A DNA stretch of 47,503 bases from Fibrobacter sp. UBA4373 (GCA_002390045.1 DGSB01000017.1:1-47503), one strand, 5' to 3'; shown: positions 9,162-15,946, counted from the first letter of the stretch. Numbers and translations are program-made. Notes: a model not told the origin generated them from the letters alone.

Positions 9162-9394
9162 GGCTCTGTCGGGCCAGACCATACTTTTGGGTGAAAACTG
9201 CGAAAACGCTGCGAAAATGGCCCTTTGGCTCTGTTAGGCCAGGCCGTATAGCTGCGAACATGCTGCGAACCGTCGAACGGTCATTTCAGTGTAAAAACAT
9301 CGGTCATGCAGCCGAAAAACAGTTTTGGAAGGGCTTACAGATTGAGGATTTTTTGCTAGCCGGGCACAAGTGTACAGTTTAGCCCGACAAAGCC
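9162..9394 (+). mobile_element. Left border element (65-bp extra end plus 168-bp MITE-like repeat)
   Basis: Positions 9227-9394 are 163/168 identical to 15766-15933. Positions 9162-9226 look like a diverged extra copy of the element's own left end: the same GGCTCTGT..GGCC start and the same paired CTGCGAA and GCTGCGAA motifs, with different spacing. The element starts GGCTCTGTTAGGCC and ends with the complement of GGCTTTGTCGGGC, so it has imperfect terminal inverted repeats. It also has an internal hairpin (ACCG/CGGT near 9270). It has no convincing ORF and behaves like a non-autonomous miniature transposable element. Ends of this kind with 8-bp target duplications recall ISL3- or IS1595-type insertion sequences, but the family cannot be fixed here. 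Confidence 0.75.
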
Positions 9395-9402
9395 ATCATG
9401 CC
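9395..9402 (+). repeat. Inner 8-bp repeat ATCATGCC, left copy
   Basis: This repeat directly abuts the inner end of the left element. The identical ATCATGCC directly abuts the inner end of the right element at 15758-15765. It reads as the target duplication of the donor-borne element copy. Confidence 0.7.
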
Positions 9403-9982
9403 AAGTGCTTTTTTGTACAGTAAACTTGACCATCCGGAAATTCTCCCCGCATTCCTCGGCATTTTCCTCGGCGTGATTGTCGGTAGCATTCCGGTGGCGA
9501 TTCCTGGCATGCCGACTCTGCTCAAGCTCGGCCTTGCTGGCGGTCCGCTGATTGTCGCGATTATCCTTAGCCGCAAACGCAAAATGGGCCCGCTCAACTT
9601 CTTCATGGCGAACAGTGCGAACCTCATGCTCCGTGAACTCGGCATTACGATATTCCTCAGCTGCGTGGGCCTCAATGCCGGTATCAAGTTCTTCGATGTG
9701 CTCTTGAATGGCGACGGTTTCTACTACATGGCGCTCTCGGCGATTATCACATTCTTCCCGCTGATGATTGTGGTGATTGTTGGCAAGGCGGTGTTCAAGG
9801 TCAATTACCTCTCGCTTTGCGGTGTGCTTGCTGGTGCTACAACCGACCCTCCGGCGCTTGCGTTTGCAAACGGCCTCAGCAATTCTGAAGCAACGAACAT
9901 CGGTTACGCATCTGTCTATCCGCTTACAATGCTGCTGAGAATCCTGAGCGGGCAAGTGCTAGCAATACTGCTAATCTCGTAA
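9398..9982 (+). pseudogene. C-terminal fragment of a YidE/AspT-family transporter
   Basis: About 194 residues match the last third of YidE/AspT/YbjL-type putative transporters. The fragment contains ILPAFLGIFLGVIVGSIP, KLGLAGGPLIVAI and the family's GATTDPPALAFAN stretch, with about five membrane segments. Full members are around 550 residues, so the N-terminal membrane block and both TrkA-C (RCK) domains are missing. Recognisable homology begins a few codons inside the element boundary, and the nominal ATG lies within the ATCATGCC repeat, so this is probably not a genuine start. Codon use is GC-richer than in the following operon. It looks like a host gene truncated during assembly of the islet. 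A strong terminator follows. The N-terminal part is not present at the other islet border. Confidence 0.8.
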
Positions 9983-10017
9983 CGCAAAAAATTTTCTTGC
10001 AATCCTATCTACATACC

Positions 10018-10046
10018 AAAGGGCGGCTCGAAAGAGTCGCCCTTTT
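10018..10046 (+). terminator. Intrinsic terminator after the transporter fragment
   Basis: The stem AAAGGGCGGCTC pairs with GAGTCGCCCTTT (one G-T pair), with a GAAA tetraloop and a short T tract after it. It insulates the transporter fragment from the operon starting at 10220. Confidence 0.85.
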
Positions 10047-10061
10047 CAGATGCTAACGCTT

Positions 10062-10180
10062 AAAATTCTATCCAAAAGAGGGTAGAATTTTCGACTTTTG
10101 GGTAAGATTTTTGAAAAATAACGTCCAAAAGTGGTTCAATAAGTGGTGTTTTGGATGAGATTCTTTAGCGTTTTGGACAG
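10062..10180. repeat. Cluster of nested inverted repeats upstream of the defence-like operon
   Basis: AAAATTCTA (10062-10070) pairs with TAGAATTTT (10083-10091). CCAAAAG (10072-10078) pairs with CTTTTGG (10095-10101). A further GTCCAAAA around 10122 can pair with TTTTGGAC near 10171-10178. Several of these alternatives exclude one another. The cluster fills most of the gap before the operon promoter. It could hold operators for a regulator, or alternative RNA structures if transcription enters from upstream. No regulator gene is present in the islet. Confidence 0.5.
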
Positions 10181-10205
10181 ATTCAACGATTGATGAATAT
10201 ATAAT
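10172..10205 (+). promoter_or_regulatory. Possible promoter of the YaaW-Leo operon
   Basis: A perfect -10 TATAAT lies at 10200-10205. The nearest TTGGAC-like -35 is about 21 bp upstream, which is longer than ideal. The expected start near 10212 would leave only about 8 nt before the ATG at 10220, where no clear ribosome-binding site is seen. Confidence 0.4.
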
Positions 10206-10219
10206 ACAAGTAGATAAAA

Positions 10220-10972
10220 ATGGCATATCGTGAAGATTCGGACTTGGGATTTCTTGGGCAAATGAAAGCGGATGATTTGGTTTATTGTTTGACCCATGAT
10301 AAGGATGGCAGCTCGCGTGTGACCGAGGAACTTACAATGAATGAACGGTATAAATCGTACTATCCTGACCATCATCAATATTGGAAAGAAATTGCGGCAG
10401 AAATTCAGTGTTTTGGAGCGAATTCATTTATCACTATTTTCCGAGGCGGAAAAGGTGTCCTTTATAAGGAAGTTTTGACTGATGTTTGCGATAAATTGAA
10501 AGTGAATTACAGCGAGAATTCAACTGTTGAAAAAATAGAAAACAATATGTTGATGAAGATTATTGCAGATTCTCTTGAAAAAATGAGCCCAGAGGAATTA
10601 AGAGATCTTGCAGAATCTGTAGGCGTGAAAAATACAAATGGAATTACAGCTGAAGCGTTGACGGGAATCTTTCAAGCTGCATTTGTTGCTGGAGGCTTTA
10701 TGTCTTATCAAGTTACGTTGATGGTTGTGAATGCTGTCTTGAAATTTTTAATTGGACGAGGTCTTTCGTTTGCGGGGAATATTGCGTTAACACGAGCAAT
10801 GGCTGTATTTACCGGAACTATTGGTTGGGTTTTGACTGGTATTTGGACCGCATTTGATATTGCTGGTCCTGCTTATAGAGTCACAATTCCTGCGGTTATT
10901 CAGATTGCCGCTTTGCGTAAAAAATATCTCGTGGGTGATGCTGCGGCAGATGAGCCTTTTGCTTTAGGTTAA
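10220..10972 (+). CDS. YaaW/UPF0174 family protein with N-terminal DUF3944
   Basis: A 250-residue protein of the E. coli YaaW (UPF0174) type. The N-terminus (SDLGFLGQMKADDLVYCLTH) matches the DUF3944 segment. FGANSFITIFRGGKGVLYKEVL (about 65-86) and the C-terminal AYRVTIPAVIQIAALRKK (218-235) follow the YaaW pattern. Residues about 150-215 are Gly/Ala-rich and hydrophobic and may associate with membranes. The family's function is not established. Here it is the first gene of a tightly spaced operon, 36 bp before a LeoBC-like GTPase, so it may be an accessory of a dynamin-like defence system. Family assignment is firm; the role is inference from context. Confidence 0.85.
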   Translation: MAYREDSDLGFLGQMKADDLVYCLTHDKDGSSRVTEELTMNERYKSYYPDHHQYWKEIAAEIQCFGANSFITIFRGGKGVLYKEVLTDVCDKLKVNYSENSTVEKIENNMLMKIIADSLEKMSPEELRDLAESVGVKNTNGITAEALTGIFQAAFVAGGFMSYQVTLMVVNAVLKFLIGRGLSFAGNIALTRAMAVFTGTIGWVLTGIWTAFDIAGPAYRVTIPAVIQIAALRKKYLVGDAAADEPFALG

Positions 10973-11008
10973 GTATATAGATGTATCTACTTTAATTAGA
11001 TTTGAATT

Positions 11009-12733
11009 ATGGATAAACGCCAAGTTGTTGAATATGAATACAATGAATTGATGGATGTAATTAGAACTACTATTGATAAAGTAGATACCTCTAGCTTTTT
11101 AAACCAACAATCCAAAGAGCTTAAGTCGAAGCTTATAGAATCGTTAAAAGAAAAACTTTGTTGTGTGCAAGACTCGATGAAGCGCTCGTTGGACGATATG
11201 CACTGGGACAAGTTGGTAATATCTTTCTTTGGTGAAACCAATGCTGGGAAAAGTACCATCATTGAAACGTTTAGGATTCTGTTTGATTCCAATAGACCTC
11301 TAGCCTCTGATGGCAATATTGTTGGTAACGGAGAGTCTGATTATACAAAAGAGTATCATGAATATGAATTAACAATTAATGGTCTTCCGTTTGTATTGAT
11401 TGATGTTCCCGGAATTGAAGGCGAAGAAGCTGATTTTAAAGATGGCATAAAGAAGGCTTTAGGTCGATCGCATTGTGTCTTTTATGTCCATGGTCATAAC
11501 AAACCATTGGAAACCACAGCTCTAGGAAAAATACAATCATATCTAGGAGACTGGGTTCAAGTATATTCTATATACAATGTTCGCGGTGGTGTCAATAATT
11601 ATGACGAGCCAGAAGAAAGAGAAACGTTGTTTAGTGATAGTACACTAAAGATTGAAAATGAAATAAAAAATGCATTTTACCAAACTCTTGGTGATGTGTA
11701 TAAAGGAAATATCACATTGCAAGCTTTGCTGGCTATGTGCGCAAAGGCGTCGTTTGCTCCCGAACGGGATGATTTAAGTAAAAAGCAGAAAAGTCTTTTA
11801 GAATATTTTGGATCTGCCGATGGAATATTGCGGTTCAGTCAGTTTCAGACGTTGATTAATCAAGTAGAGCAGAAGACGAAAAATTTTGCAGATGAAATTT
11901 CATCTGCAAACATATTGAAAGTGCGATCTTTGAAAAATGAAATTTTAAAAGAATTGGAATCCATTAATTCAGATGCGGGGGTTGAACAATATGAATTACA
12001 ATTGGAACGCTTTAAATCTGATTTGAAGAAAATTGCCGATGAACAACGTTCTAATCTTAAATTTCGAATAGATTCGCTCGTTAATCAAAAATTTGATTCT
12101 GTTGGGGCTTCGGTTAATGGTATTTTTGCCTCGAAGTCTGAAAATAAGAAAGAAGAGCTGGATAAGTGCGTTTCAAAGTTGTCGGATGAAATACAGTTAG
12201 GAATACAATCAATAATGGACGGATGTGCCCGAAGTTGGAATGAATTTGTCGAAAGAAAGAGTGCCAATTTTGATGGTTTTGATAATGTACTTTTGATTTT
12301 CCCGCAACTTCAGAAAAAGGGGGGCGTGAAGATTGATTTTTCGGATGCTCTTAAAAAAATGGATGTGAGTTTAGGTGATGTGGTTGGCTTTGCTGCTGCG
12401 GTTGGTGTTGGTGCTTTGACTGGATTGTTTGCGGGTCCTGCTGGTGTGATTGCTGGAGCCGTTGTGTTTGGGGCCAGTTATGTTGGCCAAAAACGTGTTT
12501 TTGGTGATGGCGGAGTGGGGAATGCTCAGAATGCCGCTAAACGCGATATTGCAGGCGAAAAAGAACGGTTAAATCGGGACTTGGGTAAACTTGTGGATGA
12601 ACTGCAAAAAAGAGTTTCTGTTAAGCATGGTGAAATCGAACAGAAGGCTCAAAAAGAACTTCAATCCGTCGAAGAAATAGTCTCAATGGTTTCTGATTTG
12701 AAAATAAAGTTTAAACAAATTAGGCTTGCCTAA
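11009..12733 (+). CDS. Dynamin-like GTPase, LeoBC-like (Eleos defence system partner)
   Basis: A 574-residue large GTPase. G1 is GETNAGKST at residues 75-83 and G3 is DVPG at 132-135. The usual G4 NKxD is not evident: IYNVRGG (about 188-194) occupies that place. A helical stalk-like region of about 250 residues follows. A Gly/Ala-rich hydrophobic hairpin at about 455-493 is typical of a membrane-inserting paddle in bacterial dynamins. A charged coiled coil ends the protein. The adjacent second GTPase supports a LeoBC-LeoA heteromeric pair, known from enterotoxigenic E. coli and from the Eleos (dynamin-like) antiphage system. The assignment as LeoBC and not another dynamin-like protein rests on motif style and pairing. 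The ATG lacks a strong ribosome-binding site. Confidence 0.78.
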   Translation: MDKRQVVEYEYNELMDVIRTTIDKVDTSSFLNQQSKELKSKLIESLKEKLCCVQDSMKRSLDDMHWDKLVISFFGETNAGKSTIIETFRILFDSNRPLASDGNIVGNGESDYTKEYHEYELTINGLPFVLIDVPGIEGEEADFKDGIKKALGRSHCVFYVHGHNKPLETTALGKIQSYLGDWVQVYSIYNVRGGVNNYDEPEERETLFSDSTLKIENEIKNAFYQTLGDVYKGNITLQALLAMCAKASFAPERDDLSKKQKSLLEYFGSADGILRFSQFQTLINQVEQKTKNFADEISSANILKVRSLKNEILKELESINSDAGVEQYELQLERFKSDLKKIADEQRSNLKFRIDSLVNQKFDSVGASVNGIFASKSENKKEELDKCVSKLSDEIQLGIQSIMDGCARSWNEFVERKSANFDGFDNVLLIFPQLQKKGGVKIDFSDALKKMDVSLGDVVGFAAAVGVGALTGLFAGPAGVIAGAVVFGASYVGQKRVFGDGGVGNAQNAAKRDIAGEKERLNRDLGKLVDELQKRVSVKHGEIEQKAQKELQSVEEIVSMVSDLKIKFKQIRLA

Positions 12734-12749
12734 AAGCAAGGAGTGTACA

Positions 12750-14507
12750 ATGGAAGAATTCGATTTTAAACAAAAAGTCCTTCAAAAGCTGAATTCTCTT
12801 TATGAAATCGTGAAGCAGGGTGAAAAAGTTGGCCTTGATTTCCGATTTGTTTTGGAAAAATTGGAACGGATGAAAAAGGTCGTTGACGATGGGATTGTCA
12901 AGATTGTGCTGCTAGGAAGTTTTTCTGATGGTAAAACTTCGGCCATCGCAGGATTGCTTGGCAAGCTAGAAGATTCCATGAAAATTGATGAAACGGAATC
13001 TTCCGATGAAATCACGGTATATAGACCTTTGGGGCTGAAAAAAGGATTTGAAATTGTCGATACTCCGGGGCTATTTGGCTCTAAGGAAAAAAGTATTGAT
13101 GGACAATCGATTAGGTTTTCGGATATCACAAAGAATTATATATCGGAAGCCCATATAGTGGTTTATTTATGTGATGCAGTTATCCCGCTTAAAGATAGCC
13201 ATGTTGAAATTGTGAGAAAAGTTCTGCGTGATTTGAACAAGTTAGATTCAACCATTTTTGTTATTAATAAAATGGACGAAACTGATGTTGACATGCTTGA
13301 TGATGATGATTACGCACGTGTTTCTGAGATAAAGAAAAATAATTTGATTGGCAGACTTCGCACGACGATTAATTTGACTCCAGATGAAGAAAAGAAACTT
13401 AAAATAGTTTGTATATCTGCTGACCCCAAAGGGAAGGGGCTAAAATATTGGCTTGAAAAATGGCTGGATTATAAAAAACGCTCGCGTATAGATCTTTTTA
13501 GAAATGCTGTAGATGATGTTGTTGAACAGACGGATGCTTTGAAAATAAAAGCGGATACTTCGGATAATTCTGTTAAGGAAATGCTAGATGGAGTTTGCCA
13601 GGGCATTGATGCTGAATGTTTGCCGATGAAACGGGCTGTTGAATCTTCTAAACAAATTATAAAGTCGTTGGAAGAAGATTCGGACCATTTGAAAAAGGAC
13701 TTGCAATTAAATCAGCAAAATGCGAATAGACGTTTGATTGAATTGCAAAATCGACTTGTTTCAGAAATTAATGGAATGAATCAGGATACGATTGGATCCT
13801 TTATTGAAAAGGAAATTGGTGTTCAAACGAATAAAAAAAATGGGAAGAATGAAGTCTCGTTTTGGATTTTGGAGAATAGCATCCGACAAATTTTTGATGA
13901 ATGTGGAGCGAATAACCAATCTGCGATTGATTTAATGGACAAAAAAGTGGACTTTGAAGGAACGTTTAGCAAGTCCAACAAGATTGTTGATGATGCACTA
14001 AAGAAGGGTTTGGAAAAAGGAGCCGCTGAAGGGGCTAAGTATTTTGGAAATGTCAATGTTAATGCTGAAATGGTGAAAAATGCTAGAAATGTGCTTGCGA
14101 AAGGTTATAAATTTAAGCCGTGGGAGGCGGTAAAGTTTGCCGGTAAATTGAATCATTTGGCAAAGAATTTGGCTAAAGTATTGGAAAAAGCGTCTCTTGC
14201 TATTCCCATTCTTGTAGAATTGTGGTCATGGTGGAGTAAATACCGTGATAATAAGAAATTGATGGATTTGAAAGAAAACCTAAAAAAGGTTATCAACGAC
14301 CTCTTTGCTGGATACAGCACGCTTATGAACGATTCTGATTATTTTGAGAATCTTGCTCCCGGATATGTTAAATTGGTAAATATGATAAATGCTCAAAAAG
14401 ATGAGCTGGATAAACTGCAAAAGAAAATTGATGATCTTGAAAAGTTCAAAGCTCGCTACGACAAATGGGTGCAAGATAATGTTCAAGATGCCGAAATTTT
14501 GAATTGA
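12750..14507 (+). CDS. Dynamin-like GTPase of the LeoA/HP0731 type
   Basis: A 585-residue GTPase. The ATG at 12750 is chosen over a TTG at 12726 because it has AAGGAG at good spacing and leaves a 16-bp gap after the previous gene. G1 is GSFSDGKT at residues 56-63, G3 DTPG at 104-107, and G4 NKMD at 173-176. Long coiled-coil stretches follow. A hydrophobic, Trp-containing segment (about 475-495, ILVELWSWWSKY) may touch membranes, and a final coiled coil lies near 550-580. The GSFSDGKTS form of G1 fits the LeoA/HP0731 family. With the preceding LeoBC-like gene it makes an Eleos-type pair expected to act at the cell membrane in response to phage. Antiphage activity is inferred, not shown here. 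Confidence 0.8.
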   Translation: MEEFDFKQKVLQKLNSLYEIVKQGEKVGLDFRFVLEKLERMKKVVDDGIVKIVLLGSFSDGKTSAIAGLLGKLEDSMKIDETESSDEITVYRPLGLKKGFEIVDTPGLFGSKEKSIDGQSIRFSDITKNYISEAHIVVYLCDAVIPLKDSHVEIVRKVLRDLNKLDSTIFVINKMDETDVDMLDDDDYARVSEIKKNNLIGRLRTTINLTPDEEKKLKIVCISADPKGKGLKYWLEKWLDYKKRSRIDLFRNAVDDVVEQTDALKIKADTSDNSVKEMLDGVCQGIDAECLPMKRAVESSKQIIKSLEEDSDHLKKDLQLNQQNANRRLIELQNRLVSEINGMNQDTIGSFIEKEIGVQTNKKNGKNEVSFWILENSIRQIFDECGANNQSAIDLMDKKVDFEGTFSKSNKIVDDALKKGLEKGAAEGAKYFGNVNVNAEMVKNARNVLAKGYKFKPWEAVKFAGKLNHLAKNLAKVLEKASLAIPILVELWSWWSKYRDNKKLMDLKENLKKVINDLFAGYSTLMNDSDYFENLAPGYVKLVNMINAQKDELDKLQKKIDDLEKFKARYDKWVQDNVQDAEILN

Positions 14508-14528
14508 TATTTTACAGGAGATTTCTCA

Positions 14529-14765
14529 ATGTCTCAAAAATTCTACTGTAAATATTGCGGAATCGGTTTCCCTTCGGTTTTTGCGCTGGTGCATGCTCGC
14601 TGTGCAAAACAGGGTGGCGGTGCAAACCATGTGCTGTACGAGGGCTCTGAAAAGTCCAAGTACACTTGCAAATATTGTGGGCTGCAATTCCCTACGATAT
14701 TTGCTATGGTAAACGTTCGCTACTTAAAGAGTCCGTCGAAAGGCGGCCACGAACCGGCTTTGTAG
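14529..14765 (+). CDS. Small double zinc-ribbon protein
   Basis: A 78-residue protein built from two similar halves. Half 1 has C7-x2-C10, C25 and H34. Half 2 has C47-x2-C50 and H74, but Tyr65 replaces the third Cys, a change that needs only one base (TGC to TAC). The shared pattern is C-K-Y-C-G-x-x-F-P followed by Gly-rich and His residues, so each half could bind zinc, the second only partly. The ATG follows AGGAG at good spacing, 21 bp after the LeoA-like gene, so it belongs to the operon. Similar short CKYCG proteins seem common in Fibrobacter and Bacteroidota, but no function is known. It may be a nucleic-acid or protein-binding accessory. Confidence 0.75.
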   Translation: MSQKFYCKYCGIGFPSVFALVHARCAKQGGGANHVLYEGSEKSKYTCKYCGLQFPTIFAMVNVRYLKSPSKGGHEPAL

Positions 14766-14776
14766 TTGGAGTTCTT

Positions 14777-15478
14777 ATGTCCAATACCGCTTACGATTCC
14801 CGCTTTCTTTCCATCCCGTTTTATAGATCGCATCCGTACATGATGCCCTTTGTGGGGGATGCTTACGAATCTTCGATGCATAAAAAGCTTTTGCTTGTTG
14901 GCGAGAGCTTTTACTTGTCCAAAGGTGCTACGGTGCATCACAATGCGAATTCGTGGTATGGTACTCCCATGCTTACGAGTGATGAGCAGGATTGGTGCAA
15001 CACCCGTGGGACTCGTGAGGGCAAGAGTGGACGTTTCGGGAAAGAGATTGATCGCTGCTTGAATCTGGTGCTGCCGAGTAGTGGCAATGGCTGGCACCAG
15101 GTGGCGTTCCTCAATTACTTCTTGCGTCCGGCAGATTGTACGACTGGGATCGAGGATTTGTGGAATGCTTATGGCGGAAAAGAAATTGACTGCGAACAAG
15201 CGATCCATAATTTCATTAAGGTTCTGGAAATTCTGAAGCCGGATATGTTCGTTTTCTTGAGTTCTCGTGTCTGCAAGCAGGCGGAGGACTTTGATTACCC
15301 GAAGTATTTTGGCGGTGAACTTTGGGATTGGACGGGACCGCGCGGCATTGAATATGTCTATACGAAGCATCCGTCAAGTGTCCACTGGAACCAGCCAATG
15401 ACGGGCTACACAAAAGCTCGCGGCATGACTTCACGAGATTTCTTCTGTAGTTGGCTTAAAGAAAACTGGTTGAAATAA
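14777..15478 (+). CDS. Hypothetical protein with weak uracil-DNA-glycosylase-like motifs
   Basis: A 233-residue soluble protein. The ATG at 14777 has GGAG at good spacing and starts 11 bp after the zinc-ribbon stop; an in-frame start at 14666 would overlap that gene and is rejected. KLLLVGESFY near residues 33-42 is in the position of the first active-site loop of UDG-fold proteins. KHPSS near 198-202 resembles their second motif (HPSP). The segment between has alternating hydrophobic strands. These hints suggest a UDG-superfamily fold, but the catalytic residues are not clear and the match is weak. It is the last gene of the operon, ahead of a terminator, and is probably co-expressed with the two GTPases. 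Confidence 0.65.
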   Translation: MSNTAYDSRFLSIPFYRSHPYMMPFVGDAYESSMHKKLLLVGESFYLSKGATVHHNANSWYGTPMLTSDEQDWCNTRGTREGKSGRFGKEIDRCLNLVLPSSGNGWHQVAFLNYFLRPADCTTGIEDLWNAYGGKEIDCEQAIHNFIKVLEILKPDMFVFLSSRVCKQAEDFDYPKYFGGELWDWTGPRGIEYVYTKHPSSVHWNQPMTGYTKARGMTSRDFFCSWLKENWLK

Positions 15479-15498
15479 CAGCTGATTTGAAAAAAAAC

Positions 15499-15532
15499 GA
15501 ACTGTTGCCGTAAAATGCAGCAGTTCTTTTTT
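15499..15532 (+). terminator. Intrinsic terminator of the YaaW-Leo operon
   Basis: GAACTG (15499-15504) pairs with CAGTTC (15521-15526), with an inner TGC/GCA pairing, and a run of T follows. It closes the five-gene operon. Confidence 0.75.
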
Positions 15533-15607
15533 ATGCGTGTGTCGTTGGGGACGACGTTAATTGTCGTGCCTCGGAGCTAGATTGAATCTAAAAACGAGGA
15601 TATAGAA

Positions 15608-15757
15608 ATGATCAAAAAGAGACCTCCGTTGACTCCTGTTGTGCGCTTCAAGCTTTTTATTGTTTTTGTGGGTATGGCAATTATTTGGTATTTCGCGCAG
15701 ATGTTGGTGTACGTGGAGGTGCTAATTATTTTGAAGAGGCTGAATGGTAGTTTTTAA
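15608..15757 (+). CDS. 49-residue membrane peptide, function unknown
   Basis: A short ORF starting at ATG 15608, with CGAGGA about 8 nt upstream. It encodes a basic N-terminus (MIKKRPPLTPVVRFK), a hydrophobic helix of about 28 residues containing FIVFVGMAIIWYFAQ, and a short basic tail. The stop at 15755-15757 ends exactly where the ATCATGCC repeat and the right element begin. It has its own ribosome-binding site and sits behind the operon terminator, so it may be transcribed separately. A small hairpin (GTCGT/ACGAC, about 15541-15555) precedes it. It may be a toxin-like peptide or a small membrane accessory of the GTPase system. It could also be a fortuitous ORF, although the site and composition argue for a real one. 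Confidence 0.5.
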   Translation: MIKKRPPLTPVVRFKLFIVFVGMAIIWYFAQMLVYVEVLIILKRLNGSF

Positions 15758-15765
15758 ATCATGCC
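15758..15765 (+). repeat. Inner 8-bp repeat ATCATGCC, right copy
   Basis: Directly abuts the right element at 15766 and is identical to 9395-9402, which abuts the left element. Confidence 0.7.
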
Positions 15766-15933
15766 GGCTCTGTTAGGCCAAGCCGTATAGCTGCGAACAT
15801 GCTGCGGACCGCCGAACGGTCATTTCAGTGTAAAAACATCGGTCATGCAGCCGAAAAACAGTTTTGGAAGGGCTTACGGATTGAGGATTTTTTGCTAGCC
15901 GGGCACAAGTGTACAGTTTAGCCCGACAGAGCC
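15766..15933 (+). mobile_element. Right border element, 168-bp MITE-like repeat
   Basis: Direct copy of 9227-9394 with five substitutions. It starts GGCTCTGTTAGGCC and ends GCCCGACAGAGCC. Its right end is the perfect 13-bp inverted match of the islet's far left end at 9162. An internal GACCG/CGGTC hairpin and a repeated CGGTCAT are visible. Non-coding. Confidence 0.78.
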
Positions 15934-15941
15934 TTCAACAA
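15934..15941 (+). repeat. Target-site duplication TTCAACAA, right outer copy
   Basis: Same eight bases as 9154-9161. Host sequence resumes here with the pilQ terminator. Confidence 0.8.
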
Positions 15942-15946
15942 TAAAA

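Larger units (their letters stand above)
9162..15933. mobile_element. 6.8-kb islet bounded by direct element copies, with nested 8-bp repeats
   Basis: The outermost ends match perfectly over 13 bp as inverted repeats: GGCTCTGTCGGGC at 9162, and its complement ending at 15933. TTCAACAA flanks the unit on both sides (9154-9161 and 15934-15941), as expected for an 8-bp target duplication. Each border carries a direct copy of a 168-bp non-coding element. Just inside both copies is a second 8-bp repeat, ATCATGCC (9395-9402 and 15758-15765). No transposase or integrase is encoded inside. The structure fits replicative cointegration of a donor, or a single crossover between a resident element and a circle carrying another copy. 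The cargo is AT-rich: one 60-base sample at 13441 is 30% GC, against 57% for one at 36841. Confidence 0.8.

Noticed and set aside
9191..9382. 63-codon ORF inside the left border element
   Set aside because: No ribosome-binding site or domain. The sequence is shared with the right copy as a repeat with terminal inverted repeats, which fits a non-coding element better.
14666..14776. Upstream start for the UDG-like gene
   Set aside because: It would overlap most of the zinc-ribbon gene's second half in another frame. The ATG at 14777 has GGAG at proper spacing.
9162..15933. Prophage or integrative conjugative element
   Set aside because: No integrase, structural, relaxase or replication genes are present. 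The boundaries are 8-bp duplications and short inverted ends, not tRNA attachment sites.
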